Positions 8,834-18,243 are shown, counted from the first letter of the stretch. The stretch is 64,000 nt of DNA from Leisingera methylohalidivorans DSM 14336 (GCF_000511355.1 NC_023136.1:1-64000), one strand, 5' to 3'. Numbers and translations are program-made. The notes: generated by a model from the sequence alone, not told the origin.

Positions 8834-10357
8834 TCAGGATGACAGGATTTTGAACCGGGACCGGATTTCCTGTTCTTGCTCTGGGGTAAGATAGGCCGGG
8901 TTGTGGCAACGCAATATCTCACGGGCTTTTATCCTGGCACGCCCCCAGGCATCCTGCGCCCCGTTTTCAGCCCATGTGCGCGGCTCGTCGCGGTCTGCAA
9001 GCTTTGGATAGAAGTAGTCGCGCTCCATCGCGGCATATGTATGCTGACCGCCAAGGAAATGGCCCTCTCCCAATACAGCGCCGCAGATGGCCTCGAACCC
9101 CAGATTCTCATCCGTCACCTCAATCCCGCGCAGCGCGCGGTAGGTGTTCGAGTGCATTTCATCATCCAGCACGAACCCCTCGAAACTTGCCCCCAACAGC
9201 GATGCGGTCATTCCCGAGCTTTCATAGATCAGGTTGCCGCCTGCCAGCGCCGCCGCCATCGAGGTGATGCCCTTTTCCATCCCGTATTGAGCGTCAATGG
9301 CCTTGGCGTCCGTCATCGAGCAGGCCACCCCCGACGGCAGGCCCAACCAGTTCGACAGCTGCGCCGAGGCCGCGTTCAGCACCGCGGTCTCGCCGCTGCC
9401 GCCGGAAAACGCACCGGTGCGCAGGTCAATCACCAGCGGCCAGTTGGAGAACACCATGGGATAGCCGGGCTGGATGGCGTGTACCATCAGCAGGCTGCCA
9501 AGTGTTTCAGCAAGCGATTGCGCCAGAAAGCCGGCCAATGTGGCAGGCGCGGTCGCCCCGGCCTGCGCCGCAGTGATGCAGGAGATCGGAATGTTGTGCC
9601 GGATACACTCATACACCACATCCACCGCATCCTCGCCATAGCGCATAGGCGAGATCATCGGGCTGATATGGGCCTTCATAAAGGGGCGCCTGGAAAACTC
9701 TCCCGGGCCGCCTGCCGCGATGTCCAGCATCCCGGCAATCGGGGCCACATACTCGGCTAGCGTGAACGAGGTTGCTGTTGGCTTGGAGGTGTTTTTCAGC
9801 AGCGCAAAAACCGTGTTGACGTCCAGATCGTAATTGCCGGGCACGTCCGTTGCCACGCAGCAGCGGGTGAACCAGCTGACATTGGCCAGCGTGTCCTGGA
9901 GCCGTGTGAAATCATGAAGGTCTTCCAGGGTCGACGGGCGGTAGAGCCCGCTGTCCATATCCAGGGTCTGTACCGCCGCGCCACCGGTGCCGAAATACAC
10001 TTTGTTGCCACCGACCTCGATCGAGCGCTCCGGGTCGCGGCCATGCAGGATAAAGGTCTTGGCGGCCTGATCAATTGCCTCTTCGACCAATGCAGGCGGG
10101 AACAGGATCCGTCCGTTGCCATTGTCGATGGCCCCGATGGCCAGCAGATCGGCGTGCAGCCGGTCCGGCACTTCGCCGATGCCGAGTTTTTCGAGCAAGT
10201 CGAGCGCAGTATCGTATATGCGCCGCAAATCAGAATCGCTGAGTGGTTTGTATGCGCCGCCGGCCTGACCAGGCGGGCATGGGTCCACTGCAGGCTTTGC
10301 TGCCCGCTGTGCCAGACGCTCCCGGCGCCCGCCTCTCTTTCCACGCTGTACAGCCAT
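8834..10357 (-). CDS. Trimethylamine methyltransferase family protein (MttB-like)
   Basis: This 507-residue member of the MttB superfamily transfers a methyl group from a quaternary amine to a corrinoid protein. The start at 10357 has AAAGGA upstream. The frame contains no in-frame amber codon, so this is a non-pyrrolysine member, like the glycine-betaine methyltransferase MtgB. The barrel sequence is full length. No corrinoid (MttC-type) gene lies nearby, so a partner would have to be encoded elsewhere. It is divergent from the dimethylglycine-dehydrogenase-like gene, and the two are probably co-regulated to strip N-methyl groups from one substrate. The substrate is not known. A betaine delivered by the adjacent importer is the best guess. 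Confidence 0.85.
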   Translation of the reverse strand: MAVQRGKRGGRRERLAQRAAKPAVDPCPPGQAGGAYKPLSDSDLRRIYDTALDLLEKLGIGEVPDRLHADLLAIGAIDNGNGRILFPPALVEEAIDQAAKTFILHGRDPERSIEVGGNKVYFGTGGAAVQTLDMDSGLYRPSTLEDLHDFTRLQDTLANVSWFTRCCVATDVPGNYDLDVNTVFALLKNTSKPTATSFTLAEYVAPIAGMLDIAAGGPGEFSRRPFMKAHISPMISPMRYGEDAVDVVYECIRHNIPISCITAAQAGATAPATLAGFLAQSLAETLGSLLMVHAIQPGYPMVFSNWPLVIDLRTGAFSGGSGETAVLNAASAQLSNWLGLPSGVACSMTDAKAIDAQYGMEKGITSMAAALAGGNLIYESSGMTASLLGASFEGFVLDDEMHSNTYRALRGIEVTDENLGFEAICGAVLGEGHFLGGQHTYAAMERDYFYPKLADRDEPRTWAENGAQDAWGRARIKAREILRCHNPAYLTPEQEQEIRSRFKILSS

Positions 10358-10548
10358 ATCACGTCCTTTGAAGCAGGTGCTACGGATGCGATCCAATGGC
10401 CTTGGCTGCGCTTGGCGCAATGGTCTCTCGATTTATGCTAAAAAATAGAACTCTAAGTTCGAAATTATATGAAAACAGAGCCGTGCAATTGCTCTGAGAG
10501 GCAATGTGACGGTGTATCTGGGTCAAATTGTTTCGGAGGCGCTCTTCT
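10358..10548. promoter_or_regulatory. Divergent promoter region, methyltransferase / flavoprotein
   Basis: This 191-base intergenic segment separates two divergently read genes and must hold both promoters. It is AT-rich around 10440-10480 and contains the small inverted repeat GAACT-CTA-AGTTC at 10448-10460. The ribosome site CGGAGG lies just before the plus-strand start. Operator assignment is tentative. Confidence 0.4.
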
Positions 10549-12984
10549 ATGAAATCCCGTACCAAAGTTGTAGTGATCGGCGGCGGCATCGCCGGCTGTT
10601 CCACCCTCTACCACCTCACCCAGGAAGGCTGGAGTGACGTCGTCCTGGTCGAACGCAATGAGCTGACCAGCGGCACCACCTGGCATTCCGCCGCACAAGT
10701 CACGAACTTTGGCATGAACCAGACCATGGTCGGCCTCAAGACCCATTCGATCAACCTGTACAAACAGCTGGCTGAAAACCCGGAATACCCAATCAATTAC
10801 CACCATGCAGACGGCGGCATCCGGCTGGCCAATACCGAAGAGCAGATGCAGGGCTACCGCCACTTCGCCTCCATGGCGCGCGGCATGGATGTGCATCTCG
10901 AAGTGATCGACGCCGAGGAATGCGCCCGCCGCCACCCGCTGATCTCTACTGACAATATGATAGGGGGTCTCTGGGACCCGCTGGACGGCGATATCGACCC
11001 TGCGCAACTGTGCCAGGCGCTCGCCTACCACGCCCGTAAGGCAGGTGCCGAGGTCTACCGCAATACCCCGGTCACCGCTCTTACCCAGCACAAGGACGAC
11101 ACCTGGACCGTGCACACGGAACATGGTGACATCGACTGTGACATCGTGGTGAACGCCTGCGGCTACCGGGTGAACGAGGTTGGCGCGATGATGGGGGTGC
11201 ACCACCCGGTCGCCTCGATGGAGCATCAGTATTTCCTGACCGAAGACATCCCCGGCATCATTGACGCGGGCCACCGGATGCCGCTGATCCGCTGCCCGAT
11301 CAGCGACTACTACAGCCGCCAGGAAAAGAACGGGCTGCTGATCGGCTTCTACGAGCAGGACTGCAAAACCTGGGGCATGGACGGGATCGACCCGAACTTC
11401 GTGAACGCCCTGTGCCCCGATGATCTGGAGCGTGTGATGGACGTGCTGGAGGGCGCTTTTGAACGGATGCCTGCGCTGCGCGAAACCGGGATCCGGTCCA
11501 TTGTCAACGGCCCGATCACCTATACCATCGACGGCGCGCCGCTGATCGGCCCGATCCCGGGTAAGCGCAACGCCTTCTGCGCTATCGGCCTGCGCGCGGG
11601 CTTGGGCGAAGGCGGCGGCCACGGCTGGCTGCTGGCGCAGCAGATTGTGCATGGCGAGGCCTGCTATGACACCTGGTGCATCGACCCGCGCCGCTTTACC
11701 GGCCACACCAATGTGGAGCTGACGGCGCTGAAAGCGATCGAGGATTACCAGAACGAATTCCGCTTCCACTTCCCGCATGAGCACCGCCCCGCCGGGCGTC
11801 CGGCCAAGACCACGCCGCTGACCCCTGTGCTGGCAGCCGAGGGTGCGGAGTTCACTGTCGTAAACGGCTGGGAGCGGATGGACTACATCAAGCCCGCGCC
11901 GGATTTCCACCCCTCGCTGACTTTCAATTTCGACGAGGCCTTCGGCATCGTCGCAGAGGATGTGAAGAACGTGCAGGAAAACGTCGGCCTGTGCGAAGTG
12001 AACGGCTTCAACCGGTTTGAGATCACCGGCGACGGCCGCCACAGCTTTCTGGACCGCATGTTCTGCGGCGCCGTGACCAAGCGCGACGGCCGGGTCGGGC
12101 TGGGCTATCTGCTGAACCGTCATGGCATGGTCAAGGGCGAGGCGACGATTGCCAACCTGCCGGCATCCGACCGGGGCGCGGCGCGGGTCTGGTACGGGTC
12201 TGCGGCGGCCAGTGAATATCACGACATGGACTGGCTGCAGCAGCATGTCCGTGCAGATGAGGACGTGCAGATCCGGTCGCTGACCAATGAGCAGACCATT
12301 CTGGTTCTGGCAGGCCCCAAGGCGCGCGATGTGCTGTCGGCCTGTTCCCGCGGCGATTGGTCTAAAGAGGCGTTCCCGTGGCTGTCGGTGCGCGAATGCT
12401 TCATCGGGTTCTCGCCGGCGACCGTCCTGGGCGTCAGCTTCTCGGGCGAGCTGGCCTATGAGATCCACGTGCCCAATGCCTCGCTTTACGCGGCCTATCT
12501 GGCGCTGCGCCAGGCAGGCGAGGCGCATGGGATGAAGCTGTTCGGCGCCCGCGCGGTGGAATCGATGCGGATGGAGAAGGGGTTCCTGCACTGGAAGGCG
12601 GATATCCTGACGGAATTCGACCCTTTCGAGACCTCGCTGGACCGGTTCGTGAAGATGGACAAGGGCGATTTCATCGGCCGCGAGGCGCTGCAGAAGCGCC
12701 AGGCGCAGGGCCCGTCCAAGAAGCTGGTGACGCTGAAGGTGGACGCAACCCATGCGCCGGCCCAAGGCGGGGCCTCGCTGATGCAGGGCAGCAAGGTCGT
12801 GGGCACCGTGACCTCGGGCGACTGGGGGCACCGGGTGGGTCTGAACCTGGCCTATGCCTTTGTCGATCCGGAGCTGGCGGACGAAGGCACCACAATGCAG
12901 CTGGATATGTATGGCGGCATGGTAGAGGCCGAGGTCATTGCGCCGTCGCCCTATGATCCCGGCTATGGCCTGATGCGGAGCTGA
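10549..12984 (+). CDS. FAD-dependent dimethylglycine/sarcosine dehydrogenase-like protein
   Basis: The protein has 811 residues. Residues 1-400 are a DAO-type FAD oxidoreductase with the dinucleotide motif VVIGGGIAGCS and a histidine at about residue 46 (SGTTWHSAA) at the place where this family binds FAD covalently. An FAO-type middle follows, and residues about 430-805 form a GcvT-like folate-binding aminomethyltransferase domain. It should oxidise an N-methyl group and pass the one-carbon unit to tetrahydrofolate. The start at 10549 follows CGGAGG. It opens a long plus-strand operon running to 18175 or further. The known substrates of the family are dimethylglycine and sarcosine. Here the downstream cysteate genes suggest an N-methylated sulfonate instead, which is inference. 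Confidence 0.87.
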   Translation: MKSRTKVVVIGGGIAGCSTLYHLTQEGWSDVVLVERNELTSGTTWHSAAQVTNFGMNQTMVGLKTHSINLYKQLAENPEYPINYHHADGGIRLANTEEQMQGYRHFASMARGMDVHLEVIDAEECARRHPLISTDNMIGGLWDPLDGDIDPAQLCQALAYHARKAGAEVYRNTPVTALTQHKDDTWTVHTEHGDIDCDIVVNACGYRVNEVGAMMGVHHPVASMEHQYFLTEDIPGIIDAGHRMPLIRCPISDYYSRQEKNGLLIGFYEQDCKTWGMDGIDPNFVNALCPDDLERVMDVLEGAFERMPALRETGIRSIVNGPITYTIDGAPLIGPIPGKRNAFCAIGLRAGLGEGGGHGWLLAQQIVHGEACYDTWCIDPRRFTGHTNVELTALKAIEDYQNEFRFHFPHEHRPAGRPAKTTPLTPVLAAEGAEFTVVNGWERMDYIKPAPDFHPSLTFNFDEAFGIVAEDVKNVQENVGLCEVNGFNRFEITGDGRHSFLDRMFCGAVTKRDGRVGLGYLLNRHGMVKGEATIANLPASDRGAARVWYGSAAASEYHDMDWLQQHVRADEDVQIRSLTNEQTILVLAGPKARDVLSACSRGDWSKEAFPWLSVRECFIGFSPATVLGVSFSGELAYEIHVPNASLYAAYLALRQAGEAHGMKLFGARAVESMRMEKGFLHWKADILTEFDPFETSLDRFVKMDKGDFIGREALQKRQAQGPSKKLVTLKVDATHAPAQGGASLMQGSKVVGTVTSGDWGHRVGLNLAYAFVDPELADEGTTMQLDMYGGMVEAEVIAPSPYDPGYGLMRS

Positions 12985-12991
12985 GCCGGTC

Positions 12992-14077
12992 ATGAAAAAC
13001 GTTGTGGTCATAATACTGGCTGAGCAGGGATATGTCCCGACAGAGCTGGCGCTGGTGCTTGATGTCCTGCGCATCGCCACGCGGCTGAGTTCTGAGGTCC
13101 GTTTTGCCCATCAGGTATGCACAACACAGGATGACGCGCTGGTCGAGGGAATGGGGGGCAGCCTGGTGCGCGCAACCCCGTTCCAGCCCGACGGCGCCGC
13201 ACTGCCCGATCACCTGCTGGTGCTGGGCGGTGCGGGCATCCGGCCGGCGTTCCGCAGGCTGAAGCCGCGGCTGTGCTGGCTGGAACGTCTGGGCGTCAGC
13301 ATCACGCTGCTGTCCGATGCGGCTGCGGAATGGAAGCGGCTGCATCCAGACACGGATGACATGACCACCCATTGGGAAATCCAGCAGCTGGATCAGGATG
13401 CGGGGTATTCGCTGGACCAGTCGCTGCCGCTGTTTGCGCAGAAGGTGCGGATCATGACGGGCGGGGGCATGGCCTCTACTGCGGATCTGGTGCTGTCGCA
13501 GATCGTGGCGCCGCTGTCGCCGCATTTGGCGCAATCGGTGGCCCAGGTGCTGCTGATGGGGGAAATCCGTGACGGAACCATCCAGCAGCCGCGCAGTGCC
13601 AACGATGTGATGGCCCTGCGCCTCGTGAAGCTGGAACCTGTGATCGCGGCGATGGAGAACGCGCTGGAAACCCCGCTGACGGTGGCGCAGCTGTCTGAAA
13701 TCGCAGGTTTTTCCATCCGCCAGATGGAACGCAAGTTCAAATCGCAGCTGGGCCAGAGCCCGGCTGCATTCTACCGGTCGCTGCGCCTGCGCCGTGCCAA
13801 GGCGCTGATCGAACAGACCGTTCTGCCCATTTCCGAAGTCGCGGTGGCCTGCGGCTTTATCAGCCTGTCGAATTTCTCGAAGAAATACACACAGGAATTC
13901 GGGGTTTCCCCTTCCAAACGACGGGCTCAGCTGACGACCGCTTCGCGCCCGCGTCAACTTACATCTGAACATCAAGGAACAAGCTATGCATCTCTCCCGC
14001 TTTCCCCGAGTCCATCTCGCTCATTTGTCCACACCGCTGGAACCCATGAAACGCCTGTCCAAGGAGTTGGGGGTTGA
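12992..14077 (+). CDS. GlxA-family AraC-type transcriptional regulator
   Basis: This 361-residue protein has an N-terminal DJ-1/PfpI-like domain (about residues 1-170) and a C-terminal pair of AraC helix-turn-helices (about 215-310, [26 protein letters not shown] and [32 protein letters not shown]). This is the architecture of GbdR and CdhR, which control glycine betaine and carnitine catabolism. Its position between the demethylation gene and the cysteate lyase suggests it activates this operon. The recognisable domain ends about 40 codons before the stop, and the last 92 bases overlap cuyA in another frame. Such a long overlap suggests that the tail is a late-stop extension. Confidence 0.85.
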   Translation: MKNVVVIILAEQGYVPTELALVLDVLRIATRLSSEVRFAHQVCTTQDDALVEGMGGSLVRATPFQPDGAALPDHLLVLGGAGIRPAFRRLKPRLCWLERLGVSITLLSDAAAEWKRLHPDTDDMTTHWEIQQLDQDAGYSLDQSLPLFAQKVRIMTGGGMASTADLVLSQIVAPLSPHLAQSVAQVLLMGEIRDGTIQQPRSANDVMALRLVKLEPVIAAMENALETPLTVAQLSEIAGFSIRQMERKFKSQLGQSPAAFYRSLRLRRAKALIEQTVLPISEVAVACGFISLSNFSKKYTQEFGVSPSKRRAQLTTASRPRQLTSEHQGTSYASLPLSPSPSRSFVHTAGTHETPVQGVGG

Positions 14078-14999
14078 TCTCTGGATCAAACGTGACGACT
14101 GCACCGGCATGTCGACTGGCGGCAACAAGACCCGCAAGCTGGAATTCCTGATGGCCGAGGCGCTGGAACAAGGTGCCGATATGGTGATGACACAAGGCGC
14201 GACCCAAACCAATCACGGGCGCCAGACCGCAGCCTTTGCCGCCAAACTGGGGCTGAAATGCCATATCCTGCTGGAGGACCGGACCGGGTATGAGGACAGC
14301 AATTACAACACCAACGGCAACGTGCTGCTGGATCACCTGCATGGCGCCACGACCGAAAAGTTCCCCGCAGGCCAGAACATGCCCGCCGAGATGGAACGCG
14401 CAGCCGGGAAAATGCGTGCCAAAGGCCATAAGGTCTATGTCATCCCCGGTGGCGGCTCCAATCCGACCGGCGCGCTTGGCTATGTGAACTGCGCGTTTGA
14501 ATTGCTGGCGCAAACCAATGACTCCGGGCTCAAGATCGACCGGGTCGTGCATGCGACCGGGTCGTCGGGCACCCAGGCGGGGCTTGTAACCGGCATGTGT
14601 GCCATGAACAGCCAGATCCCCGTGCTGGGCATCGGCACCCGGGCGCCGCAGCCGAAACAGGAACAGATGGTCTATGATCTGGCCTGCAAAACCGCCGAGA
14701 AACTGGGCTGCCCGGGTGTGGTCAAGCGTGAAGACGTGATGGCCAATACCGATTACGTCGGTGAGGGCTATGGCCTGCCGACCAAAAGCGGCATCGAGGC
14801 CATTCGCATGTTTGCCGAGCTTGAGGGCATCCTGCTGGACCCCTGCTATTCTGCCAAGGGCGCGGCCGGGCTGATCGATCTGGCCCGCAAGGGTGAGTTC
14901 AAGGACGAGCGCGTGGTGTTCCTGCACACGGGCGGCGCTGCGGCTCTGGGCGGGTATGACTTCGCCTTCGATCACGGCAACCGCTGGGTCAACCTGTAA
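13986..14999 (+). CDS. cuyA: L-cysteate sulfo-lyase
   Basis: This 337-residue fold-type II PLP enzyme belongs to the D-cysteine desulfhydrase/ACC deaminase family. It closely resembles, from memory of the roseobacter enzyme, CuyA of Ruegeria pomeroyi, with stretches such as [58 protein letters not shown] and [10 protein letters not shown]. Lys48 in GGNKTRK is the expected PLP lysine. CuyA converts L-cysteate to pyruvate, ammonium and sulfite in the cytoplasm. The presence of an HpsN-type dehydrogenase and a CuyZ-type exporter downstream supports the sulfonate role over D-cysteine desulfhydrase. An AAGGAA ribosome site precedes the ATG, which lies inside the end of the regulator gene. Confidence 0.85.
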   Translation: MHLSRFPRVHLAHLSTPLEPMKRLSKELGVDLWIKRDDCTGMSTGGNKTRKLEFLMAEALEQGADMVMTQGATQTNHGRQTAAFAAKLGLKCHILLEDRTGYEDSNYNTNGNVLLDHLHGATTEKFPAGQNMPAEMERAAGKMRAKGHKVYVIPGGGSNPTGALGYVNCAFELLAQTNDSGLKIDRVVHATGSSGTQAGLVTGMCAMNSQIPVLGIGTRAPQPKQEQMVYDLACKTAEKLGCPGVVKREDVMANTDYVGEGYGLPTKSGIEAIRMFAELEGILLDPCYSAKGAAGLIDLARKGEFKDERVVFLHTGGAAALGGYDFAFDHGNRWVNL

Positions 15000-15001
15000 A
15001 G

Positions 15002-16207
15002 ATGGAGGACATCGTGGCTCGGAAGTTCACCCAAGTGTTCACGCAGCAGGCGCCCTTGCCTGCCGAGTCGATGCAGGCCGCGATGTCCGTTCTGGAAAGC
15101 GGCAGGCTGCACCGATACAATCTGTTGCCCGGCGAAACAGGCGAAGTGGCGGCGCTGGAAGCCGAGTACCGCGACTGGCAAGGCAGTGCCTACTGCCTTG
15201 CGCTGACGTCGGGCGGTCAGGCGCTGCAGATCGCCATGCGCGCCTGCGGCGTCACGCCGGGCGATGTTGTTCTGACCAATGCCTTCACGCTGGCCCCGGT
15301 GCCGGGGGCCATCGCCGCCGCCGGCGGCCGCGCCGCCCTGGTCGAAATCACCGAAGACCTGCGTCTGGATCTGGGCGACCTTGGAGAGAAGATTGCTGCC
15401 ACCGGGGCACGGTTCCTGTTGCTGTCCCATATGCGCGGGCATCTGTGCGACATGGAGGCCCTGATGCGCATCTGCGACCGTGCCGGGGTCACGGTGATCG
15501 AAGATTGTGCCCACACGATGGGTGCGCGCTGGAACGGCAGACGCTCGGGGAACTTCGGCAAGGCCGCCTGTTTCTCGACACAGACATACAAGCACATGAA
15601 CTCGGGCGAAGGCGGGTTCCTGACCACTGATGACGCCGGGATTGCCGCGCGTGCGACGATCCTGTCGGGCAGTTACATGCTGTATGAACGGCACGGCGCA
15701 GGCCCCGCACCCGAGGCGTTTGCCGAAACCCGCTATCAGATGCCGAATTGTTCTGCCCGGATGGACAGCCTGCGTGCAGCGATCCTGCGCCCGCAGCTGG
15801 CCCGGCTCGACGGGAGCATCAGCGCCTGGAACGCGCTCTATGCCGTTACCGATCGCGGGCTTGCCGCATCGAACCGGATCCGCACCATCACAAGGCCTGC
15901 TGCGGAAACGCCGGTGGGATCGTCGATCCAATTCCGTCTGCCCGGTTTCAGCGCAGCGCAATGCGAGGCCGTGCTGGCCGCTGCCGATGCGCGCGGCGTC
16001 GAGTTGAAGTGGTTTGGCGCCGCCGAACCAAGGGGCTTCACCTCCAACCATCAAAGCTGGCGCTACATGGACAGGCATGCCTTGCCGCATACCGATCGCG
16101 TGCTGTCGGCGCTGTTTGACATGCGTCTGCCGCTGCCGTTCAGCGAACAGGACTGCGCCTTCGTTGCAGAGCTGATCTGCGAGGCCGTGGATGAGGTGGC
16201 GTCATGA
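15002..16207 (+). CDS. DegT/DnrJ/EryC1-family PLP aminotransferase
   Basis: This fold-type I PLP enzyme of about 400 residues has the DegT signature: VIEDCAHTMGARWNGRRSGNFG, then FSTQTYKHMNSGEGG, where Lys197 should bind PLP. The family usually transaminates sugar or cyclitol ketones, but here the gene is embedded in a sulfonate operon and may act on a small amino or keto sulfonate. An in-frame GTG at 15014 has a perfect GGAGG five bases upstream and is a strong alternative start to the ATG at 15002, which directly follows the cuyA stop. It overlaps the next gene by four bases (ATGA). Confidence 0.8.
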   Translation: MEDIVARKFTQVFTQQAPLPAESMQAAMSVLESGRLHRYNLLPGETGEVAALEAEYRDWQGSAYCLALTSGGQALQIAMRACGVTPGDVVLTNAFTLAPVPGAIAAAGGRAALVEITEDLRLDLGDLGEKIAATGARFLLLSHMRGHLCDMEALMRICDRAGVTVIEDCAHTMGARWNGRRSGNFGKAACFSTQTYKHMNSGEGGFLTTDDAGIAARATILSGSYMLYERHGAGPAPEAFAETRYQMPNCSARMDSLRAAILRPQLARLDGSISAWNALYAVTDRGLAASNRIRTITRPAAETPVGSSIQFRLPGFSAAQCEAVLAAADARGVELKWFGAAEPRGFTSNHQSWRYMDRHALPHTDRVLSALFDMRLPLPFSEQDCAFVAELICEAVDEVAS

Positions 16208-16905
16208 CCCGTCGCGTGGTCGGTGTTCTGGGCGGGATGGGGCCAGAGGCCACAATCCTTTTGCAACAACGTCTGCTGCAGAAGATCGAGGCCCGCGATG
16301 ATGCCGACCACCTGCCGCTTTTGATCGACATGAACCCGCAGGTGCCCTCGCGGATTGCGCATCTGATCGAAGGGCGCGGCGAAAACCCGGGCCCGGTTCT
16401 TGCTGGCATGGCGCAGCGGCTGGAAACCGCTGGCGCCACTGCCCTGGCCATGCCCTGCAACACGGCCCACCACTATGCGCCCTTCATTACGGCGGCAGCC
16501 ACAGTTCCCTTTCTCGATATGGTGGCGCTTTCGGTGGCTGTGGCCCGTCAAAACCTGCCGCAAGGGGCCAAAGTCGGAATTCTGGCCTCGCCCGCCGTCA
16601 AGATGGCGGGAGTGTTTGATGAGCCCCTCAAAGAGGCGGGGCTGTCGGCGCTCTGGCCGGCCGATGCGGACAGGATGCTGACCGCCATCAAGCAGATCAA
16701 GGTAAACGGACCCACGCCAGATGCCCTGGGCATCCTGACCGATGCGGCAACCGAACTGACCCGGTGCGACGCCGATATGCTGTTTGTCGCCTGTTCCGAG
16801 TTTTCCCTGATGGCAGAAGAATTGGTCGCGCAGGTGCCGATTGTCGACACTGTCGATGTTCTGGCCACTGCCATCCATGACCACACCACCCAAGAAGCGA
16901 GCTGA
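16204..16905 (+). CDS. Aspartate/glutamate racemase family protein
   Basis: This cofactor-independent racemase-type protein of 233 residues has the N-terminal GGMGPEAT motif and two cysteines in the expected catalytic positions: Cys85 in MPCNTAHH and Cys197 in VACSEFS. Members interconvert D- and L-aspartate or glutamate by two-base chemistry. Cysteate is the sulfonate analogue of aspartate, so between cuyA and an HpsN-type dehydrogenase a D- to L-cysteate racemase is plausible. That is inference, not known for this protein. The start overlaps the previous stop (ATGA) and the next gene begins four bases after its stop, so translation is coupled. Confidence 0.82.
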   Translation: MTRRVVGVLGGMGPEATILLQQRLLQKIEARDDADHLPLLIDMNPQVPSRIAHLIEGRGENPGPVLAGMAQRLETAGATALAMPCNTAHHYAPFITAAATVPFLDMVALSVAVARQNLPQGAKVGILASPAVKMAGVFDEPLKEAGLSALWPADADRMLTAIKQIKVNGPTPDALGILTDAATELTRCDADMLFVACSEFSLMAEELVAQVPIVDTVDVLATAIHDHTTQEAS

Positions 16906-16909
16906 TCCA

Positions 16910-18175
16910 ATGGCAATCACCTATCTCAAAAAGGCCGCGCCCCGGCCCGCAGCAGAAAACAACGGCATCCGCGATATCGTCTCGGTCATGCTGACCAATA
17001 TCGAACGTGAGGGAGAAGAGGCGGTTCGGCGCTACGCAAAGAAACTGGACGGCTGGGCTGGCGGCATCGTGCTTTCCGATGCAGACCGGGCCGCCGCCTG
17101 TGCCCGCGTTCCGCAGGACCTGAAAGACGACATCCAGTTCGCCCATGCGAATATCCGCCGCTTTGCAGAGGCGCAAAAAGCCACCATGGGGGAATGCGAG
17201 ATCGAGGTCATCCCCGGGCTGGTGGCAGGGCAGAAGCAGATACCGGTCTCCAGCGCGGGGTGTTACGTGCCCGGAGGCCGCTACAGCCACATTGCCAGCG
17301 CCCTGATGACCATCACCACCGCCAAAGTGGCCGGTGTCAAACATATCACGGCAGTTTCGCCGACCCGGCCGGAGACCGGCATACCCGATGCGATCATCTA
17401 TGCGATGGACCTGAGCGGCGCGGATCTGATCCTCAACCTGGGCGGGGTCCAGGCCATTGCCGCCATGGCGCAGGGCCTGTTTGGGGCCAAACCCGCCGAT
17501 ATTCTGGTCGGCCCGGGCAACTCCTATGTCGCCGAGGCTAAGCGGATGCTGTTTGGAGATGTGGGGATCGACATGTTCGCCGGGCCGACGGACTCGCTCG
17601 TCATTGCCGACCATACCGCCGAAGTAGAAACCGTTGCCTGGGATCTGGTCAGCCAGGCGGAACATGGTGCCGACAGCCCCGTCTGGCTGGTCACCACGAG
17701 CCAGACCCTGGCCGAAGGTGTCATGGCCCGGGCCGAGGGCCTGATCCGCGAGCTGCCGGAGCCCAACCAATCGGCCGCGCGCCAGGCCTGGGCGGATCGC
17801 GCCGAGGTCATCCTTTGCGGCAGCCGTGAAGAAGCGGCCCAAGTCAGTGACCGCTATGCCCCCGAGCACCTGCAGGTCCAGGCCGAAGATCTCGATTGGT
17901 GGCTGGACCGCCTCACTGCCTATGGCTCACTGTTCCTGGGGCGGGAGACCACGGTGTCCTTCGGTGACAAGACCTCCGGTCCGAACCATGTCCTGCCCAC
18001 CAGCGGCGCGGCGCGCTATACCGGCGGCTTGTCGGTGCACAAGTTCACCAAGACCGTCACCTGGCAGCGCAGCAATGCCGCAGCATCCCATGAGTTGGCG
18101 CTGCGCACGGCGCGGATCAGCCGGATGGAAGGCATGGAGGGGCATGCCCGGGCGGCGGAGCTGCGTCTGAGCTGA
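16910..18175 (+). CDS. hpsN: HpsN-type (HisD-family) NAD-dependent dehydrogenase
   Basis: This 421-residue protein of the histidinol dehydrogenase fold oxidises an alcohol to a carboxylate in two NAD-dependent steps. Features typical of sulfopropanediol 3-dehydrogenase (HpsN) rather than HisD include YGSLFLGRETTVSFGDKTSGPNHVLPTSGAARYTGGLSVHKF near the C-terminus. The metal-site region has SQAEHG and GPNHVLPT. No other his gene is present. Known HpsN converts R-dihydroxypropanesulfonate to sulfolactate. Beside cuyA and a racemase, oxidation of cysteinolate (an amino alcohol, like histidinol) to cysteate is an attractive alternative. The start at 16910 was chosen because it follows the racemase stop and gives the family N-terminus. 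Confidence 0.8.
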   Translation: MAITYLKKAAPRPAAENNGIRDIVSVMLTNIEREGEEAVRRYAKKLDGWAGGIVLSDADRAAACARVPQDLKDDIQFAHANIRRFAEAQKATMGECEIEVIPGLVAGQKQIPVSSAGCYVPGGRYSHIASALMTITTAKVAGVKHITAVSPTRPETGIPDAIIYAMDLSGADLILNLGGVQAIAAMAQGLFGAKPADILVGPGNSYVAEAKRMLFGDVGIDMFAGPTDSLVIADHTAEVETVAWDLVSQAEHGADSPVWLVTTSQTLAEGVMARAEGLIRELPEPNQSAARQAWADRAEVILCGSREEAAQVSDRYAPEHLQVQAEDLDWWLDRLTAYGSLFLGRETTVSFGDKTSGPNHVLPTSGAARYTGGLSVHKFTKTVTWQRSNAAASHELALRTARISRMEGMEGHARAAELRLS

Positions 18176-18213
18176 CACTGGCGCGCGCCCTTCTGGCCAG
18201 CGAACTGCGAAAA

Positions 18214-18243
18214 CGGGGACGTCACCCTGAACCGACGTCCCCG
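18214..18243 (+). terminator. Stem-loop between hpsN-like gene and exporter gene
   Basis: CGGGGACGTC at 18214-18223 pairs perfectly with GACGTCCCCG at 18234-18243 around a ten-base loop. No T-tract follows, so it may be a processing or mRNA-stability hairpin within the operon, or a weak terminator, rather than a strong intrinsic terminator. Confidence 0.45.

Noticed and set aside
8834..10357. Pyrrolysine insertion in the MttB-like gene
   Set aside because: The frame has no in-frame amber codon, so it belongs to the non-pyrrolysine group.
10465..13080. An 871-codon open frame antisense to the DMGDH-like gene
   Set aside because: It is a GC-rich shadow of the real gene. Composition and lack of recognisable domains argue against it.
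13986..14999. D-cysteine desulfhydrase or ACC deaminase
   Set aside because: Family relatives, but the sequence and the exporter and dehydrogenase context fit L-cysteate sulfo-lyase better.
16910..18175. Histidine biosynthesis gene hisD
   Set aside because: No other his genes nearby, and the C-terminal sequence and neighbours (cuyA, cuyZ) point to the HpsN-type sulfonate group.
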